From positions 1-12,224 of the forward strand of contig URYM01000032.1 in assembly GCA_900552095.1 (NCBI GenBank): DNA of 12,224 nt, given 5' to 3'. The translations under genes and the position numbers were made by a program. Shown here in pieces: positions 5,740 through 12,224 of this stretch. The stretch comes from an uncultured Blautia sp. Its GTDB lineage: Bacteria > Bacillota > Clostridia > Lachnospirales > Lachnospiraceae. How positions within the stretch are numbered: the first letter of the stretch is position 1; each line of letters opens with the position of its first letter. The notes under the pieces are model-generated. The model worked only from the letters and a program-made list of their open reading frames with translations, searched no databases and was not told the origin of the DNA.

Positions 5740-7944
5740 ATGAAGAAAAATGATCTGCTCCACGGCGGTGTTCTGGCGATTCTGCTCTTTGCCGCCTGGC
5801 TTCTTCTGGGAGAAGATGTAATTCCGTTTTTGAGCTGGTGGGTTATGCTGCTGGCGCTGGGGCTGGGGTTCTGGCCTCTCACATCCCGGATCTTCTCCGG
5901 GTTTGCGGACAGGGGATGGCTGTTTTCCAAGGTGCTGGGCGTTGCGGTGGCCGGCTATGTCATGTGGCTTTTGAATACGCTTCATATCGTAAAGTTCAGA
6001 AATCTGGCCTGCATTCTGACAGCGGCTGTCTGTATTTTGGCGAATCTGTTCTGGATGAAAAAGAAGAAGGCGGTGATTGAGGCCAGAAGAAGCCTGGTGC
6101 TGACGGAGGAATGTCTCTTTCTGGCTCTCTTTCTTCTGTGGACGTATCTGGCGGGATTCCGGCCGGAGGCCTATGGTACCGAGAAATTTATGGATTACGG
6201 GTTTATGGCCACGATGATGCGGGGAGATTACATGCCTGCGGAAGATCTGTGGTATGCGGGGGAACAGCTGAATTATTATTACGGCGGCCAGTACTACGCC
6301 GTCTTTCTTACCCGTCTTACCTTTACCAGGATCCAGGAAACGTATCACCTCATGCGGACGATGGTGGCTGCGTTTGCCTTTGTCCTTCCTTTTTCTTTGG
6401 TGCGGCAGATGCTGGAGGACAGGTGGAAGGAGAAAAAGAGAGGGCTGGCGGCGGCCGGAGGCGTGCTGGCGGGAACGGCAGTCTCCCTGGCCGGAAATAT
6501 GCACTATGTGCTGTTTGGAAAACTGATCCCCTGGATCCGGGAGATTTTCCAGATTCCTTTTGACGGGAAAGAATACTGGTTTCCCAATTCGACCCGGTAT
6601 ATCGGCTACAATCCGGAGGTGGTCAATGATAAAACAATTCATGAATTCCCCTCCTACTCCTTTATTCTGGGGGACCTTCATGCCCATGTGGTGAATCTGA
6701 TGTTTGTACTTCTGGTGGTGGGGATTCTCTACACCTGGCTGCAGCAGCGCCGGGAGGCAGAGGACAGGCCAATGCTTCTTGTCAGAGGACTCAGGCAGCC
6801 GCAGATCTGGCTTTTGGGATTCTTTATCGGAATTTTCCAGTGGACAAATTACTGGGATTTTGCCATTTATTACGTAGTTGGAGGAGCGGTGCTGGTGCTT
6901 ACGCTGATCCGGGCGCATGGAAAGAAGATCGGAAAGATTTTCTCCAACACGGTTTTCTATGCGGCAGTGATCCTGGTCTTTTCCTGGATCGTGATTCTGC
7001 CCTTCACTCTGCGTTTCGAGACGATGTTTCTGGGGATCGGGATTGCAGAGCGCCACTCGAAGCTGTACCAGCTGGCGATTCTCTGGGGCCTTCCCGTGGC
7101 TGTGGGAATCCTGCTCCTTGTGTGGGCAGTGACAGAGCACAGAAAGGAACGCAGAAAGGGAGAACGGCTCGTGACTTTTTTCCGGGAACGGCCTCTTCCG
7201 GAACTTTTTGCAGTGATCCTCACACTCTGTGCCATGGGACTGGTGCTGCTTCCCGAGCTTGTGTATGTGAGGGATATTTATGAGGAAAATTATGCCCGCT
7301 CGAATACCATGTTCAAGCTGACGTATCAGGCCTTTACTCTTTTTGGGATTGCTATGGCCTACACCCTGACCAGTCTTCTGGCACAGAAGGGGAGGAAGGC
7401 GCTGCGGGCGCTTTCCGGGATCTGTCTGGCACTTTTCCTGTGTACCACGGGATATTTTGTTACTTCTGTTCATGCCTGGTTTGGAAATGTCTGGGATCCG
7501 AAAGGATATCAGGGACTGGATGCCACCGCCTTTCTGGAGAAGGATTTTCCGGAGGATGCGGGGGCGATCCGCTGGCTGCAGGAGACTGTAGAAGGGCAGC
7601 CGGTGGTGCTGGAAGCCCAGGGAGACAGTTACAGTGACTGCGAGAGGGTATCCGCCATGACAGGGCTTCCCACTGTGGCGGGCTGGTATGTCCATCAGTG
7701 GCTCTGGAGAAATGATCTGGCAGAGTTAAACGGCCGGGTCGAGGATGTGGAAAATATCTACACCGGCACAGATCCGGTTTTTGTGAAGGAACTTTTGGAC
7801 CGGTACCAGGTGGAATATATCTTTGTGGGAAGCCAGGAACGTCAGGAGTATCCGGAGATTAACGAGGCGCTTTTGAGAGAACTGGGAGAGGTGGTGTACC
7901 AGGGGACAGGAGCGGAAGCCTACGTGATACAGGTACGGAATTAA
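5740..7944 (+). CDS. DUF2298 / 'YYY' family multi-pass membrane protein, GT-C-like
   Basis: A 734-residue integral membrane protein with a dozen or more hydrophobic segments spread over residues 8-580 and a soluble C-terminal part from about 585. It carries the family's marks: EKFMDYGFM (148-156) in an outer loop, the name-giving NYYYGG (178-183), EFPSYSFILGDLHAH (302-316), NYWDF (370-374), RSNTMFK (520-526) and RVSAMTGLPTVAGW (636-649). The family is related to GT-C glycosyltransferases, which use lipid-linked sugar donors with acidic residues in an outer loop; E148, D152 and the D312/H314/H316 cluster are candidate catalytic or metal-binding residues. The reaction is not known to me. It is preceded by its own promoter and has no obvious glycan genes beside it, so context gives no substrate. 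No clear terminator separates it from coaBC. Confidence 0.85.
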   Translation: MKKNDLLHGGVLAILLFAAWLLLGEDVIPFLSWWVMLLALGLGFWPLTSRIFSGFADRGWLFSKVLGVAVAGYVMWLLNTLHIVKFRNLACILTAAVCILANLFWMKKKKAVIEARRSLVLTEECLFLALFLLWTYLAGFRPEAYGTEKFMDYGFMATMMRGDYMPAEDLWYAGEQLNYYYGGQYYAVFLTRLTFTRIQETYHLMRTMVAAFAFVLPFSLVRQMLEDRWKEKKRGLAAAGGVLAGTAVSLAGNMHYVLFGKLIPWIREIFQIPFDGKEYWFPNSTRYIGYNPEVVNDKTIHEFPSYSFILGDLHAHVVNLMFVLLVVGILYTWLQQRREAEDRPMLLVRGLRQPQIWLLGFFIGIFQWTNYWDFAIYYVVGGAVLVLTLIRAHGKKIGKIFSNTVFYAAVILVFSWIVILPFTLRFETMFLGIGIAERHSKLYQLAILWGLPVAVGILLLVWAVTEHRKERRKGERLVTFFRERPLPELFAVILTLCAMGLVLLPELVYVRDIYEENYARSNTMFKLTYQAFTLFGIAMAYTLTSLLAQKGRKALRALSGICLALFLCTTGYFVTSVHAWFGNVWDPKGYQGLDATAFLEKDFPEDAGAIRWLQETVEGQPVVLEAQGDSYSDCERVSAMTGLPTVAGWYVHQWLWRNDLAELNGRVEDVENIYTGTDPVFVKELLDRYQVEYIFVGSQERQEYPEINEALLRELGEVVYQGTGAEAYVIQVRN

Positions 7945-7968
7945 ATACAGGATTTCAGAACGGCCGCG

Positions 7969-7996
7969 TTGCATTTTCAAGTGAGAATGTTATAAT
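7969..7996 (+). promoter_or_regulatory. Extended -10 promoter of the coaBC cluster
   Basis: A perfect TATAAT (7991-7996) is preceded by TG at 7988-7989, giving the extended -10 form TGTTATAAT. A weaker -35 box TTGCAT (7969-7974) lies 16 bases upstream. Transcription would start near 8003, about 28 bases before the coaBC ATG. The ATG at 7995 overlaps the -10 box and so cannot be the start on this transcript. Confidence 0.8.
7972..7989. repeat. Small inverted repeat inside the coaBC promoter spacer
   Basis: CATTTTC (7972-7978) pairs with GAGAATG (7983-7989) over seven positions with one T-G wobble and a 4-base loop. It sits between the -35 and -10 boxes. It could be an operator or simply chance in A+T-rich promoter DNA; it lies upstream of the predicted transcript, so it is not a leader RNA. 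Confidence 0.2.
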
Positions 7997-8015
7997 GAGA
8001 ACAAGCGGCGGCGGA

Positions 8016-8022
8016 AAAGGAG
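8016..8022 (+). promoter_or_regulatory. Ribosome binding site that sets the coaBC start
   Basis: AAAGGAG lies 8 bases before ATG 8031. It supports this start over ATG 7995, which would add 12 Gly/Lys-rich residues not found in CoaC domains. Confidence 0.8.
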
Positions 8023-8030
8023 AAGGAAAA

Positions 8031-9218
8031 ATGCTCAGAGGAAAGACAGTGCTTTTGGGAGTGAGCAGCAGCATTGCGGCATACAAGGCGGCGGCTCTGG
8101 CCAGCCTTTTAAAGAAACAGGGGGCTTCGGTCCATGTGATCATGACGAAAAATGCCGTGCAGTTTATCAGTCCGCTCACTTTTGAGGAACTGACGGGAAA
8201 CCGCTGTGTGGTGGATACTTTTGACCGGAATTTCACATATCAGGTAGAACATGTGGCGCTGGCAAAACAGGCGGATCTGGCTATCGTAGCTCCGGCCACG
8301 GCCAATGTCCTGGCGAAACTGTCCTGGGGACTGGCTGACGATATGCTGACAACGACACTGCTGGCCTGCCGCTGTCCCCGGCTTGCAGCGCCGGCCATGA
8401 ATACGGCCATGTATGAGAATCCGGTGACTCAGGATAACCTGAAAAGGCTGAAAGAATATGGATGGACCCTGCTTGAGCCGGCCGTGGGGCTTCTGGCCTG
8501 CGGAGATGTGGGAGCGGGGAAAATGATGGAACCTGCGGATATGATCCCTTTTATTCAGAGGGAGCTGGCTTTTGAAAAGACGATGGCCGGGAAAAAGGTG
8601 CTGGTTACGGCAGGCCCCACCCAGGAGGCCCTTGATCCGGTGCGCTATATCACCAATCATTCCACCGGGAAAATGGGTTATGCCATTGCCCGGGCTGCGG
8701 CTATGAAAGGCGCCGAGGTTACCCTAGTGAGCGGTCCGGTGGCGCTTCCCGCCCCTCCTTTTGTGGAGCGGGTGGATGTGCAGTCGGCCAGGGAGATGTT
8801 TGAGGCGGTGACCGGAAGAAGCGGGGAACAGGATATGATCATCATGGCGGCTGCCGTGGCGGATTACCGGCCGGCTGAGGTCAGCAAAGAAAAAATAAAG
8901 AAAAAAGATTCTTCTTTAGAACTTTCGCTGGAGAAGACAGACGATATACTGAAATATCTGGGGGAACATAAAAATCCGGGCCAGCTGCTCTGCGGCTTTG
9001 CCATGGAGACCCAGAATCTTCTGCGTAATGCCAGGGAAAAACTGGTGAACAAGCATCTGGATATGATTGTGGCTAACAGCCTTAAGGTAGCCGGAGCTGG
9101 ATTTGCCGGAGATACCAATGTGGTGACCCTGATTACGGATAAAGAGGAACAGCCGCTGGAACTTATGACCAAGGACGAGGTGGCTGTCCGGATCCTGGAC
9201 AAACTTTTGTCCATGTAA
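8031..9218 (+). CDS. coaBC: Bifunctional phosphopantothenoylcysteine decarboxylase / phosphopantothenate-cysteine ligase
   Basis: This 395-residue enzyme joins 4'-phosphopantothenate to cysteine using a nucleotide triphosphate (CoaB) and decarboxylates the product to 4'-phosphopantetheine with FMN (CoaC). The N-terminal flavin domain (about 1-180) shows GVSSSIAAYKA (10-20), the catalytic histidine in VEHVALAK (His74), APATANVLAKL (88-98), the PAMN motif (121-124) and the reactive cysteine in LACGDVG (Cys157). The C-terminal ligase domain (about 187-395) shows VLVTAGPTQE (190-199), NHSTGKMG (209-216), MAAAVADYRP (272-281) and a lysine-rich KIKKKD (288-293) at the phosphate-binding loop. All key residues are present and the length is standard. 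It has its own promoter and leads a run of pantothenate genes. Confidence 0.97.
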   Translation: MLRGKTVLLGVSSSIAAYKAAALASLLKKQGASVHVIMTKNAVQFISPLTFEELTGNRCVVDTFDRNFTYQVEHVALAKQADLAIVAPATANVLAKLSWGLADDMLTTTLLACRCPRLAAPAMNTAMYENPVTQDNLKRLKEYGWTLLEPAVGLLACGDVGAGKMMEPADMIPFIQRELAFEKTMAGKKVLVTAGPTQEALDPVRYITNHSTGKMGYAIARAAAMKGAEVTLVSGPVALPAPPFVERVDVQSAREMFEAVTGRSGEQDMIIMAAAVADYRPAEVSKEKIKKKDSSLELSLEKTDDILKYLGEHKNPGQLLCGFAMETQNLLRNAREKLVNKHLDMIVANSLKVAGAGFAGDTNVVTLITDKEEQPLELMTKDEVAVRILDKLLSM

Positions 9219-9272
9219 CAAAATTCAGGCATTGTATCCCCGAAGGAGGGGAACAGTAGCAAGGAGGAAAAA

Positions 9273-9947
9273 ATGAATACTGTAACCGCAACAAGCAACA
9301 CGAGAAACCGTCGTCTTGTAAAGGGAGTGACTCAGGTGGCACTATTCGCTGCACTGATTATCCTGATGGCATTTACGCCATTTCTTGGGTATATCCCCCT
9401 GGGATTTACGAGGGCGACCACACTGCACATTCCGGTAATCCTGGCATCGCTTCTGCTGGGGCCGAAAAAGGGAGCCCTTCTGGGAGGCGTTTTCGGCATG
9501 ACCAGCCTGATCAATGCCACGGTAAACCCGACGCCGGCATCTTTTGTCTTCTCTCCCTTTTATTCTCTGGGAGAATTCAGCGGAGGCTGGGAGAGTCTGG
9601 TGATCTGCTTTATTCCCAGGATTCTAATCGGGATCGTGCCCTGGTTTGTCTACCGGGCGGTGCAGAGCGTTCAGAAGAAGAGCGGGGTAAGCCCTACAGG
9701 GCTTGTACTTTCGGGAATCGCGGGTTCGCTTACCAATACGCTTCTGGTAATGAATCTGATCTTTTTGTTTTTCCGGGACTCGTATGCGGCGGTAAATGAA
9801 GTATCAGCCTCGGCCGTTTACGGATTTATCCTTTCTGTTATCGGGATCAACGGGGTTCCGGAGGCCATTGTGGCGGGAATTCTGGTTCTGCTGATCGGAA
9901 GGGTGCTGATGAGAAAAAGTGTAAAGCAGCGTCTCGGCATTGAGTAG
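9273..9947 (+). CDS. panT: ECF transporter S component, probably pantothenate-specific (PanT)
   Basis: A 224-residue membrane protein with about six hydrophobic segments (roughly 20-40, 50-63, 66-82, 108-130, 142-167, 181-212). It resembles vitamin-binding S subunits of energy-coupling factor transporters: after a basic N-terminus, helix 1 carries an A-x-x-x-A pattern (A23/A27) used to dock on the EcfT scaffold. The segment around 69-95 (LLGGVFGMTSLINATVNPTP) resembles PanT-type proteins. It lies 54 bases after coaBC and 20 bases before coaX, so pantothenate is the likely ligand; the specificity is inferred from context rather than seen. AAGGAGG (9261-9267) lies 5 bases before the ATG. The EcfA/A'/T energy module is not in the window and would be shared from elsewhere in the genome. 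Confidence 0.82.
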   Translation: MNTVTATSNTRNRRLVKGVTQVALFAALIILMAFTPFLGYIPLGFTRATTLHIPVILASLLLGPKKGALLGGVFGMTSLINATVNPTPASFVFSPFYSLGEFSGGWESLVICFIPRILIGIVPWFVYRAVQSVQKKSGVSPTGLVLSGIAGSLTNTLLVMNLIFLFFRDSYAAVNEVSASAVYGFILSVIGINGVPEAIVAGILVLLIGRVLMRKSVKQRLGIE

Positions 9948-9967
9948 GCGCTGGGGATGGAGAACGT

Positions 9968-10744
9968 ATGATATTAACCATTGATATCGGAAATACAAAT
10001 ATTGTGGTAGGCTGTATTGACGATGAGAAAACCTATTTTATCGAACGGCTTTCTACCGTAAAGACGAAAACAGAGCTGGAGTACGCCGTGGACATCAAGA
10101 CGGTTCTGGAGATCTATAAGATCGACAGGAAACAGATCCGGGGCGGGATCATTTCTTCCGTTGTCCCTCAGATCACCAATATTATGCGGGAAGCGGCGGA
10201 GAAAATCATACGCCGTCCGGTGAAGGTGGTGGGTCCGGGGCTTAAGACGGGGCTGAATATTCTGATGGATAATCCGGCGCAGCTGGGGAGCGATCTGGTG
10301 GCAGATGCGGTGGCAGGACTGGAGGAATACCCGGTGCCGCTCATTATCTTTGATATGGGGACAGCTACTACCGTCTCTGTTATAGACAGCAGAAAATGCT
10401 ATATCGGAGGGATGATCCTTCCCGGGGTGATGGTGTCCTTAAACGCGCTGGCAGCCAATGCGGCCCAGCTGCAGGGAATCGGCCTGGAACTTCCCAGAAA
10501 GACCATCGGAAAAAATACGGTGGACTGTATGAAGAGCGGGATCATTCACGGGAATGCCGCCTGCATCGACGGGCTGATCCTGCGTATTGAGGAGGAGCTG
10601 GGGCAGAAGTGTACCGTTGTGGCCACAGGGGGTCTGGCGAAATCTATTGTGCCTCACTGCAAAAGGAAGGTGATCCTGGATGACGATCTGCTCTTAAAAG
10701 GACTGCTGGCTATTTACGAAAAAAATCAACAGGAGAAAGGATAA
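9968..10744 (+). CDS. coaX: Type III pantothenate kinase
   Basis: A 258-residue cytoplasmic kinase of the ASKHA fold that phosphorylates pantothenate, the first step of CoA synthesis. Motifs: nucleotide-binding DIGNTN (6-11), IISSVVPQ (61-68), LGSDLVADAVAG (106-117) containing the probable catalytic D109, IIFDMGTATTVSVID (126-140) with D129, and GGMILPGVMVSLNALAANAAQL (147-168). The acidic trio D6, D109 and D129 matches the family. The usual GADR motif reads GSDL, with leucine where arginine is commonest; I believe this occurs in some clostridial homologues but cannot check it here. Type III enzymes are generally not feedback-inhibited by CoA. GGATGGAGA (9955-9963) lies 4 bases before the ATG. 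The gene sits 20 bases after panT and 5 bases before the next gene. Confidence 0.95.
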   Translation: MILTIDIGNTNIVVGCIDDEKTYFIERLSTVKTKTELEYAVDIKTVLEIYKIDRKQIRGGIISSVVPQITNIMREAAEKIIRRPVKVVGPGLKTGLNILMDNPAQLGSDLVADAVAGLEEYPVPLIIFDMGTATTVSVIDSRKCYIGGMILPGVMVSLNALAANAAQLQGIGLELPRKTIGKNTVDCMKSGIIHGNAACIDGLILRIEEELGQKCTVVATGGLAKSIVPHCKRKVILDDDLLLKGLLAIYEKNQQEKG

Positions 10745-10749
10745 GAAAG

Positions 10750-12021
10750 ATGAAGAGAGATACCATGTGCATACAGGCAGGATGGGAACCGGAAAACGGA
10801 GAACCTAGAGTTATGCCGATCTATCAGAGTACCACATTTAAGTACTCCACCAGCGAGGAAATGGGAAAGCTTTTTGATCTGGAAAAAGAGGGATATTTTT
10901 ATTCCCGTCTTCAGAACCCCACCTGTGATCTGGTGGCGAAGAAAATCTGTGAACTGGAGGGAGGGGCGGCTGCCATGCTGACTTCTTCCGGCCAGGCGGC
11001 CACGCTTTTGGCAGTTACCAATATCTGCAGCGCCGGGGATCATGTGATCTGTGCGTCCAAGGTTTACGGAGGAACGTCCAACCTGCTTGCCGTGACGCTG
11101 AAGCGCTTCGGCATTGAGACCAGTCTGGTAGATCAGGATCTGCCGGCAGAGGAGATTGAGAAGTATTTCAAACCGAACACAAAGGCAGTGTTTGCGGAGA
11201 CGATCTCCAATCCGGCAGTGGTAGTGCTTGATATTGAGAAGTTCGTGAAACTGGCGCACAGTCACGGAGTTCCCATGATCTGCGACAATACCTTTGCCAC
11301 CCCCATGAACTGCCGTCCCTTTGAGTTTGGTGTGGATATTATCACACATTCTACCACAAAATATATGGACGGGCATGCCATGGCGGTGGGCGGATGCATC
11401 GTGGACAGCGGAAATTTTGACTGGGAAGCGCAGGGGGACAAATATCCCGGGCTGACTACTCCGGATGATTCTTATCACGGAGTGATCTATACAAAAAAAT
11501 TCGGAAAAGGTGCATATATCACCAAGGCTACGGCTCAGCTGATGCGGGATATGGGAGCCTGCCAGTCTCCCATGAACGCCTTTCTTACCAATATTGGTCT
11601 GGAAACGCTTCATCTGCGCGTTCCGCGCCACTGCGAGAATGCTCTGAAGGTGGCGGAGTATCTGGAACATCATGAGAAAGTGGACTGGGTGGAATATCCG
11701 GGACTTAAGAGCAGCAAATATTATCCGCTGGCACAGAAGTATATGCCGTCCGGAACCTGCGGTGTTCTCTCCTTCGGCCCCAAAGGGGGAAAAGAGGGAG
11801 CTATGCGCTTTACCAACGCGCTGAAGCTGGTGTCCATCGAGACCCATGTGGCAGATTGCCACACCTGTGTCCTTCATCCGGCCAGCCATACGCACCGGCA
11901 GCTCAATGAGGAACAGCTTCTGGAGGCAGGGGTTCTGCCGGAACTGATCCGTTTGTCAGTGGGAATTGAGGATGCGGAGGATATTATCGCAGATCTGGAA
12001 CAGGCATTACAGGAAGTCTGA
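10750..12021 (+). CDS. metY: O-acetylhomoserine sulfhydrylase (aminocarboxypropyltransferase), Cys/Met PLP enzyme family
   Basis: A 423-residue PLP enzyme of the Cys/Met metabolism family. It most resembles MetY, which makes homocysteine from O-acetylhomoserine and sulfide in direct-sulfhydrylation methionine synthesis. Visible residues: YSRLQNPT (51-58) with Y51 and R53 binding the neighbouring subunit's cofactor, SSGQAA (79-84), VYGGTS (105-110) with the ring-stacking tyrosine, CDNTFATP (178-185) with D179, and the Schiff-base lysine K204 in HSTTKYMDGH. PDDSYHGV (238-245), RHCENALKVAEYL (293-305) and the C-terminal LHPASHTHRQL (375-385) are MetY-like rather than cystathionine gamma-lyase-like, and the length fits MetY (about 425) better than lyases (about 380-400). 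A methionine gamma-lyase activity cannot be ruled out. No SAM riboswitch or T-box lies upstream; it follows coaX by 5 bases. Confidence 0.9.
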   Translation: MKRDTMCIQAGWEPENGEPRVMPIYQSTTFKYSTSEEMGKLFDLEKEGYFYSRLQNPTCDLVAKKICELEGGAAAMLTSSGQAATLLAVTNICSAGDHVICASKVYGGTSNLLAVTLKRFGIETSLVDQDLPAEEIEKYFKPNTKAVFAETISNPAVVVLDIEKFVKLAHSHGVPMICDNTFATPMNCRPFEFGVDIITHSTTKYMDGHAMAVGGCIVDSGNFDWEAQGDKYPGLTTPDDSYHGVIYTKKFGKGAYITKATAQLMRDMGACQSPMNAFLTNIGLETLHLRVPRHCENALKVAEYLEHHEKVDWVEYPGLKSSKYYPLAQKYMPSGTCGVLSFGPKGGKEGAMRFTNALKLVSIETHVADCHTCVLHPASHTHRQLNEEQLLEAGVLPELIRLSVGIEDAEDIIADLEQALQEV

Positions 12022-12041
12022 GAAAAAATGAGGTGAAAAGC

Positions 12042-12224
12042 GTGGAGGAGACAAAACTGGCCCGGATGCTTGAGGAGAAAAAAGCCGAGGGGATCCTGGT
12101 GACTGATCCTTACAGCATCCGCTATCTGAGCGGTTTTTCCGGGGGAGAGGGAGCACTCCTTCTGACAGAAGGAAAACAGATCCTGATTACAGACTCCCGC
12201 TACACAGAGGCGGCGGGCAGGGAG
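12042..12224 (+). CDS. Xaa-Pro aminopeptidase, N-terminal part (runs off window)
   Basis: Only the first 61 codons are present. Translation from GTG 12042 gives a creatinase/aminopeptidase P N-terminal domain: a helix with LARMLEEKKAEGILV, then DPYSIRYLSGFSGGEGALLL (residues 22-41), then ILITDSRYTEAA (47-58). The pattern 'tdp-y-RYLSGFSG ... lltDsRY' is characteristic of Xaa-Pro peptidases of family M24, which remove N-terminal residues before proline using two metal ions. The catalytic metal-binding domain lies beyond the window. GAGGTGA (12030-12036) lies 5 bases before the GTG; a nearby ATG at 12028 meets a stop after one codon and is not used. The gene starts 20 bases after metY, suggesting the same transcript. 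Confidence 0.88.
   Translation, partial: MEETKLARMLEEKKAEGILVTDPYSIRYLSGFSGGEGALLLTEGKQILITDSRYTEAAGRE

Noticed and set aside
5539..7695. A 718-codon open frame on the minus strand
   Set aside because: It lies antisense to the DUF2298 gene, whose motifs clearly match a known family. Its translation is rich in His, Pro, Arg, Lys and Gln with no domain or membrane pattern, as expected from the mirror of a hydrophobic, G+C-rich gene. It also begins and ends without a sensible gene context.
9238..9251. CCCC-GGGG hairpin between coaBC and panT as a terminator
   Set aside because: The stem is only 4 bp and no T run follows. The purine-rich sequence after it is the panT ribosome binding region.
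10726..11895. A 389-codon open frame on the minus strand
   Set aside because: It is antisense to metY, which has complete PLP motifs. The translation shows no recognisable domain and a composition typical of a shadow frame.
1..12224. A novel defence, toxin-antitoxin or mobile system
   Set aside because: Every gene in the window belongs to a recognisable transport, cofactor, amino acid or peptidase family, apart from the DUF2298 and kinase-like proteins. Coding density, strand and codon style are uniform, with no integrase, transposase, repeat array or small-gene pair.

Overview
The window looks like chromosomal DNA from a Gram-positive, anaerobic Firmicute, most likely a Lachnospiraceae-type Clostridia. 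The evidence is AGGAGG-type ribosome binding sites before nearly every gene, clear sigma-A-type promoters, a lipoprotein (not periplasmic) solute-binding protein, an ECF vitamin transporter S subunit and a type III pantothenate kinase. The genus cannot be fixed from this sequence alone. All recognised genes lie on the + strand. I see no insertion sequence, prophage, CRISPR array, tRNA or rRNA. The first 50 bases are not biological: they are an untrimmed Illumina Nextera i5 adapter, so the natural sequence starts at base 51.

Region 1 (51-5634) is a complete high-affinity branched-chain amino acid ABC transporter operon, livJ-livH-livM-livG-livF, followed by a cytidylate kinase-like gene 12 bases after livF. 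It begins with a near-consensus promoter (131-159). A hairpin with a T run lies between livJ and livH and probably attenuates transcription, so that binding protein is made in excess of the membrane parts. A 20-bp perfect hairpin (5589-5634) closes the unit.

Region 2 (5663-7944) is a single gene with its own promoter. It encodes a large multi-membrane-spanning DUF2298 / 'YYY' family protein, probably a GT-C-like enzyme of unknown substrate.

Region 3 (7969-12224) is a coenzyme A cluster driven by an extended -10 promoter: coaBC, an ECF S subunit that context suggests is the pantothenate transporter PanT, and coaX (type III pantothenate kinase). Together they would take up pantothenate, phosphorylate it, and convert it with cysteine to 4'-phosphopantetheine. 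A metY-type O-acetylhomoserine sulfhydrylase follows at 5 bases, then the start of an Xaa-Pro aminopeptidase that runs off the window end.

Most of the window is well-understood housekeeping metabolism. The least understood items are the DUF2298 membrane protein and the kinase-like protein attached to the liv operon. I found no convincing new multi-gene system.
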